Shown: in pieces, positions 20,889-31,130 of the stretch | Position numbering within the stretch: position 1 is the first letter of the stretch | How the letters are laid out: each line of letters starts with the position of its first letter | Position numbers and translations under genes: made by a program | Notes under the pieces: generated by a model | Told to the model about the DNA's origin: nothing | Database searches by the model: none | What the model saw: only the letters and a program-made list of their open reading frames with translations | Assembly (NCBI GenBank): GCA_033297075.1 | Contig: MU858046.1 | Location: 806,001 to 870,000 of the forward strand | Direction: 5' to 3' | DNA from: Rhypophila decipiens | Taxonomy: Eukaryota; Ascomycota; Sordariomycetes; Sordariales; Naviculisporaceae | DNA: 64,000 nucleotides

Positions 20889-21270
20889 CTTGGGGACTTG
20901 ACATTGAGATTTTGCGCAAATAAAAAGATTTCATGTATTTAATTGAGAAATGACACGGATAAGTATCAGTACACGTACAAACATGTCGTTTCCTACCAGA
21001 TCAAAGTGAAGCATGTCACGAGACTCGGCAACAAGGATCAGGAAGAAGGAATCCGGTGGCTAGCACGGAGTAACCCCCTGTTGCTGAGGGCGACGACCCC
21101 TGAGTAAGCCTGCAAGGGTTCTCTTTGTTACCCCGCATTCTGACGCCATGCCGCAAGCTACAGCTCCTTTTGGGGCAAGTTCAAGGACTGGATTCCCCAA
21201 TGAGGGTACACGTTTACAGACGAACTTTGCCATTGACTAAAGACCTCCGTCGTCCTTCGGAAGATACTAA

Positions 21271-21288
21271 CCGGTGACCGGTCACCGG
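21271..21288. promoter_or_regulatory. 18-bp perfect palindrome CCGGTGACCGGTCACCGG
   Basis: Perfectly self-complementary sequence about 250 bp upstream of the transhydrogenase ATG. Its centre TGACCGGTCA also occurs at 16683-16692 upstream of the MET10-like gene. It looks like a binding site for a dimeric (for example Zn2Cys6) regulator; the factor is unknown. Confidence 0.45.
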
Positions 21289-21534
21289 ATGCAGGAGTGA
21301 CGAGTGTGGGGAAGCGGAAGTTGGGGAAGGGCAAAGGGGAGAGGAGAAATGATTGAAATAAACCTGGTACCCTCGGCTCAGGATTACCTCTAGATGCTCT
21401 TTCACTTGGCTTTGTAGCTGTTGTGTTGATCGATTCACCCTTTGTGAGGGACTAATACATAATCAGGGACATTCATCTTGACAATTGAACAACTCCTCAT
21501 ATAACAATTCGTAAGGACAAGGCAAGAACTCAAG

Positions 21535-23112
21535 ATGGGAGCAGCAATTCGGGTTCTGCCCAACGTGAGCATCTCATAGCCCAAACTCAGAGCAGCCAGA
21601 CGCAGAACTAACACAGCTCACTCCCAGAGAGCCACCAAGGCAGTCTCCCTCCTCCGGACAATCCAATACACCCACCCGCCATCCTGTCCCTGCCACTCCA
21701 ACCCAAACCATCACCACCACCACAAACATGCCTCCCCAGCGCCAGCAGTATCCCGCTTTGCCCAGAGAGTCTCCCAACCGCGGGGATACACCTCAAGCCA
21801 AGATCCGTCCCAGCTAAAAGAATACGCCTTTGAAATGGCCGCCTCGGCGATCCGCTTCGGCCCCGGCGCGACACAAGAGGTCGGCATGGACCTCTCCAAC
21901 ATGCACGCCAAGCGCGTAGCAGTGGTCACCGATTCTACCGTCGACAAACTCCCGGCAATGCAACAGGTCCGCGAGGCTCTCACACGGGAGGGCATCTCGT
22001 TCCAGGTCTACAATAAAACCAAGGTCGAACCAAAGGATTACTCCATCAGAGAAGCCATAGCCTGGACGCTCCCCTACAAGCCCGACGCATTCCTCGCAGT
22101 CGGCGGCGGCAGCGTGATCGACACGGCCAAACTGATGAACCTCTACTCTTGCTACCCCGAAGCAGACTTTATGGACTTTGTCAACGCCCCCCTGGGAAAA
22201 GGCCGGCCCATCGACAGAAAACTGAAACCTCTCATCGCAATCCCCACCACCGCGGGCACGGGCTCAGAAACAACCGGCACGGCAATCTTTGATCTCGCTT
22301 CTCACAAGGCAAAGACGGGAATCGCCCACAGGAACCTCAAGCCCACGCTGGGAATCTGCGACCCGCTCAACACAAAAAGCATGCCATCCGCAGTGAAAGC
22401 CGCCTCGGGGCTGGACGTGCTCTGCCACTCGCTAGAATCATGGACCGCAATCCCCTTTAACGAACGAACCCCCCGTCCCACGAACCCGATCCTCCGCCCG
22501 GCATACCAGGGCGCTAATCCCATCAGCGACATCTTTTCGCTGAATGCCTTAAGGTCGACGGTCAAGTATCTCCCCCGCGCGGTGCACGATCCCGAGGACA
22601 CGGAAGCGCAGACCGAGATGCTGCTGGCTGCTACGCTTGCCGGCGTGGGCTTCGGCAACGCGGGAGTGCACCTCTGTCATGGCATGTCGTACCCCATCTC
22701 GGGGCTCAACCCGGCGGGGTATAAACACAAGGGGTATGATATTGATGAACCCATCATTCCGCATGGTGTATCGGTGGCGGTGACTGCCCCGGCGGTGTTT
22801 AGATTTACTGCCGCGTCGAATCCAGATCGTCATTTGCAGGCTGCTGAGGCTTTTGGCGTGGATATAAGTAACGTCAAGAGGGAATCTGCTGGCGAGGTTT
22901 TGGCGGAAGCGCTGGTCAAGTTTTTGGAGAGTCTGGGGGATCAGCCTAGGGGGTTGAAAGAACTGGGAATTGGGAGGGGGGATATTGAGGCGCTGGTTGA
23001 AGGGACGATCCCGCAGGCTAGGGTTTTGATGCTTGCTCCGGGGTTGGATAAGGAATTACAAGGGGAGAGGGATCAGTTGAGGGGGTTGTTTGAGGATGCT
23101 TTGGAGTATTGA
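21535..23112 (+). CDS. hydroxyacid-oxoacid transhydrogenase, mitochondrial (ADHFE1-like)
   Basis: Iron-dependent alcohol dehydrogenase family enzyme that in animals couples 4-hydroxybutyrate oxidation to 2-oxoglutarate reduction in mitochondria. Two exons: 21535-21564 (10 codons) and 21628-23112; 63-nt intron with GTGAGC donor, ACTAAC branch and CCCAG acceptor. The nearer CACAG acceptor at 21615-21616 would lead to a stop. Spliced protein 504 aa. The N-terminus MGAAIRVLPN-RATKAVSLLRT is basic and amphipathic, a presequence, followed by CPCHSNP and five histidines. The body begins YAFEMAASAIRFGPGAT and has GGGSVIDTAK, PTTAGTGSE and the metal ligands DVLCHSLESW and HLCHGMSYP, all typical of ADHFE1. 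The upstream exon is needed: homologues share the presequence and CPCH region. Confidence 0.92.
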
Positions 23113-23323
23113 TTTGGGATTTTTGTTTATACAGACAGCATTTTGTGGGCGAGGAAAAGCAATAAAGCGCCTAGTAATTACTGGTTCTTCAATTTGTGTC
23201 ATAGGGATTAGTCTATCTAGTGGGTATAAGAGGCATGCATCTATGGTGATATAAACAAACACGCCAGGTAATATAAAACAATATAAAGCAAAAGTCAACG
23301 TTCCTTGAGACCGTTCCAACGAA

Positions 23324-24004
23324 TTAAAGGACGCCCGCAGCACCCAACAACGCAGCACCAAAAACCCCGGCCATCGCAACCCCCGTAGCCTTCACCCCAC
23401 CAGCCGTAGAACTACTACCAGTAGGGAACCCCCTCGTCGTGCTCGTCGTCGCCACAGCGGCGGTAGACTGCGGCCCTCCTCCTGCTCCCGTAGTCGAAGG
23501 AGCCACACAATCAGGCAACCCAAACAGCGGCGTGACAATCTCGGCCCTCGTCACCGACGCTCCCCCCGCATCCACACAAGATTGCAACTGAGAGGTCAAA
23601 TCCGCATGCTCGCTCAGGACTTGTACGTAACCCCTCGAGTACGCGCTATAAGCACCTTGCAGCCCGTCGGGGACGTCAGAAGCCCATTGACATGGGTCCG
23701 CGACTTGGACTGTCTCTGTGGCGAGGAATGCGCTCAGGGCGGCGTTGGGGGTGGGAACGCCCGAGAAGGCTCTGAGGAGGGTGTCGATTGCTAGCTCGCA
23801 TTTTGCTAGGTCGGAATAGCCGGCTGGTCGGGTGGGTGTTGGGACTGCTGTTGGTTTGGGGTGGTCCATGGTTTCGTGGTCCATGTTGTGGGTTGGTGCT
23901 GGTACTGGTGCCGGTGCTGGCGCCTGGCTTGCTGCTTGACGGGCAAAGACATGCGCGAGGGCTGAGGGTGCCGTGATGGCTAGGAGAATTGCTGTGGTTC
24001 GCAT
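23324..24004 (-). CDS. predicted GPI-anchored secreted protein
   Basis: 226 aa from ATG 24004. Signal peptide MRTTAILLAITAPSALAHVFA; then an Ala/Pro linker and the Met/His motif NMDHETMDHPKP. A domain with four cysteines follows (KCELAIDTLL, DPCQWA, LQSCVDAGG, LPDCVAP), then a Ser/Thr/Gly linker and a hydrophobic C-terminus (GVFGAALLGAAGVL) expected of a GPI signal. The architecture resembles the fungal 'infection structure specific protein' group, known only by description; I would not claim a function. The open frame runs upstream to 24238 but its first codons are outside a plausible secreted protein. Role likely at the cell surface or wall. Confidence 0.75.
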   Translation of the reverse strand: MRTTAILLAITAPSALAHVFARQAASQAPAPAPVPAPTHNMDHETMDHPKPTAVPTPTRPAGYSDLAKCELAIDTLLRAFSGVPTPNAALSAFLATETVQVADPCQWASDVPDGLQGAYSAYSRGYVQVLSEHADLTSQLQSCVDAGGASVTRAEIVTPLFGLPDCVAPSTTGAGGGPQSTAAVATTSTTRGFPTGSSSTAGGVKATGVAMAGVFGAALLGAAGVL

Positions 24005-24978
24005 TTTGTGTGTGTTGTTATTATATATGAGGTTGCTGAGTTGTTGCAAGAGTGTTGGTAGAGTGATTATGAGAGTCGTTGTGTAAGTGTGAATTATGTT
24101 AGATGTGAACAAGATTCCCAGCACAGAAAGACGAAAGTGTATGAAAGATGTCCCGAGGAGGTCGAAGATTGAGAAGAAAGAAATATTTGTATTCGAGCAA
24201 CGGAGAGTGAGGTCAAAGGGACCCACGATTATAAACACCGACCCATGAAGGAGTCGACCCTTGTAATATCATCAAAGTCAGCACTTAACCACACTCGCAA
24301 GGGTTTATCAACGCTTGGTAAGGGAACGAGATGAGAAGATACAGGGGAGGCATCAACACAGCCACCCAAGCCAACTGTCAAGTGTCAACTTGGTAGTGTA
24401 CGTGTTTGGCCGCCATCAGCAAAATTCCAAAAAAAAAATCCCGCTGGTCATTGGCTCGTCGTCAGAAAGAGCCGCAGCCAACACCCAATGCCGTTGTCGG
24501 TGACAGTGCAGGGCGACATTCTCAGAACAGGGAATCCCGCAGATTGGATGGAGTGATGCTCCCCCGCTGGGCATCTGACCAAAACAGGCGAGCCAACCCA
24601 ATTCGGTCAGGAGCTGACTTAGCTTTGTAGGCTGTGAAATTTAAAAGGTGAGCCCACTGTTCGTAACCCGTAGCGGGACGAGGGTTCAATGGTGTTGAGG
24701 CTCAAATCAGTCAGCCATCCTGGGCAGCAAGGTCCAGATTGAATCCAGAAATAGAAACACAAGTTTAGTCAGACTTGGAATCTGAAGAAAAACACAAAAA
24801 AGGATTGCTCCCCGTTGTGTCTCTTGTCCACGGCGGTGGGTTATCGGCTTCACACAGTGAGCCCAGATATGTCCCCCGATCCATGTGGGACAGCCAGTCG
24901 GAATCCAAAATCCGGACATCGGCTGTGTCATTTGGCGATATCCAACTTGTTGCTGACCGAACCCACCGGATCAGGTGC

Positions 24979-24985
24979 AAAAAAA
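24979..24985 (-). terminator. Pol III terminator (T7) of first tRNA-Gln
   Basis: Seven A on the plus strand, that is T7 on the coding strand, 9 nt after the tRNA end. Confidence 0.7.
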
Positions 24986-24994
24986 GGAAGAAAT

Positions 24995-25066
24995 AGGTCG
25001 TACCCGGAATCGAACCGGGGTCACCAGAATCAGAATCTGGGGTGATAACCGCTACACTATACAACC
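24995..25066 (-). tRNA. tRNA-Gln(CUG), intronless
   Basis: 72 nt. Acceptor GGTTGTA pairs with TACGACC (one G-T pair), discriminator T. The A-box region is TAGTGTAGCGG and the B-box is GGTTCGATTCC. Anticodon stem CCAGA/TCTGG encloses loop TTCTGAT, anticodon CTG. Apart from an intron, identical to the neighbouring copy at 25107-25188. Confidence 0.93.
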
Positions 25067-25093
25067 GATAACAGAAGAAGAAGCCATCTCGAG

Positions 25094-25097
25094 AAAA
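25094..25097 (-). terminator. Pol III terminator (T4) of second tRNA-Gln
   Basis: AAAA on the plus strand, 9 nt beyond the 3' end of the tRNA on the coding strand. Confidence 0.45.
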
Positions 25098-25106
25098 GCT
25101 GGCCAC

Positions 25107-25188
25107 AGGTCGTACCCGGAATCGAACCGGGGTCACCAGAAGGACTGAAATTCAGAATCTGGGGTGATAACCGCTACACTATACAACC
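25107..25188 (-). tRNA. tRNA-Gln(CUG) with 10-nt intron
   Basis: Same mature sequence as the copy at 24995-25066, but 10 extra bases (ATTTCAGTCC on the coding strand, 25151-25142) interrupt the anticodon loop one base after the anticodon, the canonical position 37/38. Precise boundaries could shift by a base or so. Total 82 nt. Confidence 0.92.
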
Positions 25189-25731
25189 TTGAGCTTGTTG
25201 CTGTTTGTCATGGCTCCATTTCGCACCTTTGAACAAGGTTTCGAGAATTCCGAGGAATTTTTGATGCTGTGGAAGAAAAGGGTTTCCATCGTGGGATCCA
25301 CCTCGTTGAACTGTTGCCAGAGTGTGTGGGGCCATTCAGGTACCCACTTGCTGAGCCCTCCAGCCAATTGTGGCCCCTGCATGACCCTTAGCCCTGCAAG
25401 GTTAATCGTAGCTCGACTTGGTGGAGCAGCTTGTTGACTCTCCAACACCGGTCCATTGATTACTTTCGACCAGTGACATGGTCTGCGCAAGTGTCTTGAA
25501 TTCTACCTCGACAAGTTCCGGCCCGGAAGTATTGTCAACTAACTTTGCAGTCGATACCCTCAATCTTGTCGCGGAGACCCAAATTCCAGATACGCGAGGC
25601 GAAGCGACAGGTTTCGGTGCAACAACAGTGGGCGGTAAATCGAAACGGGCCAGTGGGAAATCAAGAGCGGCGCGGTTCATATAACAGCGGGGTGCAACCC
25701 ATCTGATCAACAAACCTCACACACCCCGACC

Positions 25732-27427
25732 ATGAATGCGACAGTCAAGCGCAAATTCAATGCCCTCCTGCAGGGGATTGGCAACAGCAGCAGCACCTCG
25801 GTCAATACTACTAGCAACAAGCGTCCTTCTTCAGTCGCCGGACTCGACGAGGAGGCCGATGCCGCCAACGACTCGTCGATAAACCGAGTTCCTTCAACCA
25901 GTTCCTCACCCTTGTCGGCAAGGATGGCCAGCGAAGAGTTTCTGAGCAAAAAGCGGCGAGTTGGCGCTTCACAATCACAACCAATCTTTGTCGGCGCCTC
26001 GACTCCTAGGCGATACGGATCTCCACAGACACCGTCGACGAGGGGGGCTACCACGATTTCAAACATCACACTCAAAAAATGGACACCAAGCGGCGGCACT
26101 CCCGAACCTGGATCCACGCCGGGAAGGGAGGGACAGCTGCCCAAGTACTGCCCCGGCGATCGCGAACAGCTTCTGCGCAGGCTGGCCACGTTCCAGGAGC
26201 TGACGGAGTGGGCGCCGAAACCAGACGCCGTCAATGAGGTGGAATGGGCAAAACGCGGGTGGGTTTGCCAGGGAAAAGAGCGCGTCAGATGCACACTCTG
26301 CAGCAAGGAGATAGTGGTCAAGATCAACAGGAAAGAGATTGATGGAAAGGAAATCGCGGTCATGATTGCCTCGGAGATTTCGCAGTCGGTGGTGGACATG
26401 TACAAGGACATGATTATCAGCTCCCACGCCGAGGACTGCTTATGGAGGAGACGAGGATGTGATGGTAGGCAGCCGGGAGCCATTCAAATGGCTTGAAACG
26501 GTCACTAACTTCAATCTAGACTCCCTCCTCCGATTGCCATACCCAAACTCGAAACTAGCCCTCGAGACTCTACGTCAACGATACGACCAACTCCTCGAGC
26601 GAAAAGACTTTCTCCCCGCCGAATCCAGCCTCCGACTACCAGAAGGTCTAGACATCGACGTAATCCTCACATACCTCCCGCCGAATTTCTGTACCGAGCC
26701 TCCACCGCACACTACCAATCCCACCACAACCCCTCCAGCAACCACCACCGCACCAAACCGAGTATCCCTATCCCTCGCCCTACTAGGATGGCAAGGCCAC
26801 TCCGACGCACGCGTAGGGCACGTCTCAAACAGCGCCTCATGTGCAACATGTCTCCGCCGACTAGGCCTCTGGATGTTCATCCCCAAAGACCCTTCCACAC
26901 CAGCAGTGATGGACCACCTCGACCCGCTCCGCGAGCACCGCTTCTTTTGTCCCTGGAAAAACGGGGCAATGCAGCGGAACCCTGGGGCAAAGCCTGATCC
27001 CAAGGGGGGGGACAAACCTGCCTGGGAGATCTTGGTCCAGAGTTTACGAAACGAGGCGTTTATTAGGCAGCGGACTAGCGTAGTGCATTCGAGGAGTAAA
27101 TCCACGGTCGCTGGTCCGGCTGGTGGTGGTGCCGCGGGGAGAAGAGAAGATGTGATGAGGACGCCTGAGCGAAGACCTATGACTTCTGATGGACGGGCTG
27201 ATCAGACGAGCCCGCTGCAGTCGCCGGGTTTGGAGGAGCCAGAGGAGGAGGAGGAGGATGAAGAGACCAAGAAGAAAAAGGACCAGGATATGATGTCCCG
27301 GCTGCGGAGGGTCAAGAGTCTGTTTAATGCCAAGGCGGGCAGCAAATTGAAGAAGTTTAGTAGTTCTAGTAGCAGGCCTGGGACGTCACATTCTACTGTT
27401 AGCCGGACTAGTAAAGCTGGGGAGTAA
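25732..27427 (+). CDS. rsm1: Rsm1/NIPA-type C3HC zinc-finger protein
   Basis: Homologue of fission yeast Rsm1 (linked to mRNA export) and animal NIPA/ZC3HC1 (nuclear pore basket). Exons 25732-26464 and 26520-27427; 55-nt intron (GTAGGC donor, CTAAC branch, TCTAG acceptor); 546 aa. After a Ser/Thr-rich start with KKRR (about residue 74), the zf-C3HC domain runs from CPGDREQLLRRLATF near 144 through GWVCQGKERVRCTLC to HAEDCLWRRRGCD. The second, Rsm1, domain has SCATCLRRLGLWMF and REHRFFCPW, a BIR-like Cys/His set. The tail is acidic (EEPEEEEEDEE), then basic and Ser-rich. Probably nuclear. Confidence 0.9.
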
Positions 27428-28042
27428 CTGGTGCTGGTGAGAAACTTGTTAGATGGATTATTTTATGTGTTGCCCTGGTGTCTGGTTTCTTTGTCACTGC
27501 CTGGGGGGGTGTAACGGATAATATTTAAGGGGGAACATTTGTGCAATATTTATCTGGTAGTCCTGGCTTCTTGCTTCTTTTCTTGGGCTGTCTTGTAGCG
27601 AGGCTGATTATTTTGTATAATTACCATTGGCACGCTCTGTGTACGGGTGATAGGGAGATGGTGAGATGGAGCCAGCCGTGGACGACCTTTGTACGATACT
27701 GGCACATCGACATGATTCATTTGGTGTTGTTCAAGTGAGAAGCGTGTAAATCAGCATCGAGGTGCTACCTAGAGCCTCGACAATGGGTATATTAGTGCCG
27801 TATGCGTGAATATCCTTAACGTTGAAAGAACAATCCCTCTTACTCCATAATGCCACCACCAAATGATTCACCTGCCAAGTCTAGTAACCCATGCACACAC
27901 CGATATTCCAATCTTCATTAATGTCCTGAACCCTTGAGAACCCCAAACCAACACCAAGCCTGCTGATAACGCCCCATCAAACAAAAATGTACCCAACCCA
28001 GTAAAGTAAACAAAGCCCCTTAAAGCCCCCTTCCCCAAACAG
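27428..28042. other. convergent 3' intergenic region
   Basis: 3' flanks of the Rsm1-like (+) and TOK1-like (-) genes. Nothing coding is supported. Confidence 0.5.
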
Positions 28043-30418
28043 TTACCAGTCCCCAACGGTACTCCGTCTCCTCTGCCCCCTCTTCCTGTAGTTCGCATCC
28101 TCACTCAACTCCTCCTTCAACCTTTCTGTCAACTTTTCCAAAATCCACTCGGCCTCCTCCTGAGACCCCATCAACGGACTGTGTGTGCCAACCCAGCTCC
28201 AGGGCTTGCGTTTCCCTTCATCACCAGCCTCGCCGGGCTCCCCCGATTCCTCTCCCTCTTGGACATGGCCACCGATATCCTTCTCAACCTCCTTGGCCTT
28301 CTTGCGTTGCCGGAAATTGGGAAGATGCAAATGTGGCTGCTCGACCTTTCGATGTCTGTCGGCGTTTCCCTCGTCTTCCCCTATTAGACGCAAATACCAC
28401 GCCCATTCTTGAAAAGTATATTTCCGTGGAGGGTGGCTTTTTAAATGTTGCATTACGCGGCCGATTTCTTCGATTAGCGTGACGTGATAGTCCGCCTTGT
28501 TCGCCGGTATCTCTGGCAGGACCTGCCTGGGGAACGAAACGGCACGAGACATCTTGGGTAGTTTTGGCGACTTTTTGTTATGGAAGAGGTGGTGAGGGTG
28601 GTTTTGAAGTGACTTGGTGGAGCTGCTGTTTGCCGTCCTAGGACGAGACGGGGACTCATCGTCGAATCTGATATGCCCGTCTGGGGGCTTTTCGTGATTC
28701 TCCATCTTCGCATTTGCGTCAACTCGTTTGTTATGCGTCCCTTCGTCCCTTTCCTCATTTGCCTTGTGGACCCTCCCTGCCGCGGTCCCAGCCGCTTCAG
28801 CGTCAAGCTCGAGTTTGTTCTGTCGAAGCGAGGTCTCCATGCCGCCGTCTACCTCGTCATCTTCGTCGTCCGTGTCTCCCGTCTCAGCACGGTTGGTCGG
28901 GAGATCACCAAAGAAGCCGGGCGGTGTCTCTTCTATATCCTCGTCGAACAAGGTTCCGCAAGAAAGCTTCCGCAGAATCATCCTAAAGTCCTTTTTAAAC
29001 CCACGCTCTCCAGGTAAAATGGTTATGGTTGCAATCTGGTCAGTCGTGTCCCTGATGAACTTGACAACGGTGTCGCCAGCGTTTGAGATCAACACCGTTG
29101 TCGTGGGAAGGGCGAGGAAGGCCCAAAACACCCAAAAGGATCGTCCGGCATTCGAAACGGGGGTAATATCGCCGTATCCGATTGTCGTCAGACTGACAAA
29201 GGCAAAGTAGACGCCATCGAAATATGTCCAACCTTGATACTTATTTTCAGCTTCCTGAAAGATCTTGGCGCCGAGTAACCACAGGACCAGCCAGGTGCCC
29301 CCGGAGACTGCCAGAGCGTACCACCTCCGTCTACGAGCAGCGGCGTGCTGGATTGTGCGCATCAGCTTGAACTCCTGCTCTCTTCGTTCAAACTCAGTGA
29401 GCCCTGTCGCGTCGGCAGACCTAAGCGACGGGGCTTTCGACTCATCCCTGATCGGAACGAGAATGTCGTCTTCCCCCTTGCGAGTCATCCGTCTCAGCAT
29501 TTTCCGACGCTTCCTCTCCATCATCCTGGCGTCGAGCCTGTGTTTTCCGCGTTGTAATATCAAGCTGCGGATCGAGCCGATGACGAGACCGAGACTGATG
29601 ATGCCAACGAGAGCATAGGGGAAAAGCAAAGCCCTCCCTAGAATGGTTTCAGGGTAAATATCGCCAAAGCCGACGGTGAACAGTGTCACAGCGGCCCAGT
29701 ACATGGCGTCGAGGTAGTTCCAGTCTTCAATGTGACTAAAGACCAAAGAACCAAGGAGTATGTAAATCAGGAAGCTGATGGTCTGCAGCATGAGAGTTCG
29801 TTGACTGGGGGTGAGCATAAAGTCTTTTTCGTAGCGACCGGCTTGGGCACCCAGGAAGGTGACTAGCATGAGTGAGGCAACGGCAAAGTAGAGGACGGCC
29901 GAGTAGATGCCGTAGTAAAAGGCCTGAGACCAGACAAAGCGATCCTGAGGTTCTATGACCAGCGGCCCAGCGGCGGTAGCGGTCAAAGCCACGAGAGTGA
30001 CGGATGAGACGTACCAACCGACGATGGTGACAGGCTGGGCGACGGAAAACCTGAGCCGTCTCGTCATGTTCAGCAGTAATGCAAAGTTTGCTAACAGGGC
30101 AATGACCAGCTGCACGGCATTGATGATGGTTAGCCATCCTGGGTCGGGGATGAATGGGGCGTTCGTGATGCCGGTCCCTGGGCCGTAAGTCTGCCTCCAT
30201 GGCCGAACAAGAGCGCAGATACTGAAGGCGGATGCCACGGGTCCCAGGGTTCCAGCGATCATGGGAAATGCTGCCGAGGCAAACCACCACCGGCTGGGGT
30301 CGAGATGGTCCTGTCGGTCTTGTTCTTGTTCCTCCTCCTTGGGCAACTGGGTGCCCGCGGCCCCGTCCTCTTCGGCTTTGACATGGTCATCCAGCTTATC
30401 CCCGCTGGCGTCGTTCAT
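28043..30418 (-). CDS. TOK1: TOK1-type two-pore outward-rectifying potassium channel
   Basis: Plasma-membrane K+ channel that sets membrane potential and releases K+. Single exon, 791 aa. Eight membrane segments in the TOK arrangement (six plus two): hydrophobic stretches between residues about 45 and 290, then a second pair around 375-455. Two selectivity filters are visible, TVGFGD near 248-253 and TIGYGD near 411-416, the hallmark of two-pore-domain channels. A basic cytosolic loop (MMERKRRKMLRRMTRK) separates the pores, and a long hydrophilic tail with acidic runs (TDDEDDEVDGG) ends the protein. Starts at ATG 30418 with an acidic cytosolic N-terminus. Confidence 0.95.
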   Translation of the reverse strand: MNDASGDKLDDHVKAEEDGAAGTQLPKEEEQEQDRQDHLDPSRWWFASAAFPMIAGTLGPVASAFSICALVRPWRQTYGPGTGITNAPFIPDPGWLTIINAVQLVIALLANFALLLNMTRRLRFSVAQPVTIVGWYVSSVTLVALTATAAGPLVIEPQDRFVWSQAFYYGIYSAVLYFAVASLMLVTFLGAQAGRYEKDFMLTPSQRTLMLQTISFLIYILLGSLVFSHIEDWNYLDAMYWAAVTLFTVGFGDIYPETILGRALLFPYALVGIISLGLVIGSIRSLILQRGKHRLDARMMERKRRKMLRRMTRKGEDDILVPIRDESKAPSLRSADATGLTEFERREQEFKLMRTIQHAAARRRRWYALAVSGGTWLVLWLLGAKIFQEAENKYQGWTYFDGVYFAFVSLTTIGYGDITPVSNAGRSFWVFWAFLALPTTTVLISNAGDTVVKFIRDTTDQIATITILPGERGFKKDFRMILRKLSCGTLFDEDIEETPPGFFGDLPTNRAETGDTDDEDDEVDGGMETSLRQNKLELDAEAAGTAAGRVHKANEERDEGTHNKRVDANAKMENHEKPPDGHIRFDDESPSRPRTANSSSTKSLQNHPHHLFHNKKSPKLPKMSRAVSFPRQVLPEIPANKADYHVTLIEEIGRVMQHLKSHPPRKYTFQEWAWYLRLIGEDEGNADRHRKVEQPHLHLPNFRQRKKAKEVEKDIGGHVQEGEESGEPGEAGDEGKRKPWSWVGTHSPLMGSQEEAEWILEKLTERLKEELSEDANYRKRGQRRRSTVGDW

Positions 30419-31130
30419 GGTTATTTGTTCGTGGGCCGTGGCCGTAATTCAGCGAGCGGGCAACAATCGTAAGAAGGATCACGGCCAGGGAAAATAAAAT
30501 AAACCAAAATCCACCCGAGTTTGGACTCACCCCGCCATTATGAGTGACGGGGGTCAGTGGGATTGCTTTGGCGCTTTACCAGGTTTCCGGGTCATTCGTC
30601 CGATGTTTTGTGATGAGTGAGCAGCAAGGAAGGAAGCCAGTGACGTTTGTTCGGAAGGTGGTGAGACCTTGCTTTCTGCAGGTGCACCACTGGCTGATTC
30701 CGGGCACCCCCAGCCGCCTTTGGAATCGGGCGGCGCGGGTCACACAACAACGTCCTTCCGTTTCTGCCCATGGGCTCACGGGACATGACGTTGCAGTTCG
30801 TGGTTTCCCAGAACGGCGGGGGACCCGTAGGCCTGGAACAAGGCCGGTGCGGGTCGTGGAAACAAGCAATCGGATCCTTTGACAAGGGACCGCCTAGCGC
30901 AATGTGATTGGCTACAGGGACCGTTTCAGCCATGTATGCACTCACTCATCGCGACTTTTCACCATTCGTCACTTTATCAAAACGCGTGCATTTGATTAGG
31001 TGGTTGTATATACAAGTCACAGCGCGACGTTATGGACTGAAAAGGAATTTGAGGTATGCTTTGCATCCGAAACTGAATGACAATAGCTAACCGGGCTGGA
31101 ATTACGTATATCAGCATCGGATTGTCAAAG
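30419..31130. other. divergent promoter region
   Basis: Between the channel gene (-) and the hydrolase gene (+). No ORF or repeat worth naming; an in-frame ATG at 31077 precedes the chosen hydrolase start. Confidence 0.5.

Larger units (their letters stand above)
20757..21534. other. intergenic region between MET10-like and transhydrogenase genes
   Basis: 3' flank of the sulfite reductase gene with an octamer repeat at 20865-20888, then the transhydrogenase promoter with an 18-bp palindrome at 21271-21288. No coding sequence. Confidence 0.55.
24005..25731. other. intergenic region with tRNA-Gln pair
   Basis: Contains the two minus-strand tRNA-Gln genes (24995-25066 and 25107-25188). The remainder, including the Rsm1-like promoter, shows no supportable gene. 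Confidence 0.55.
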
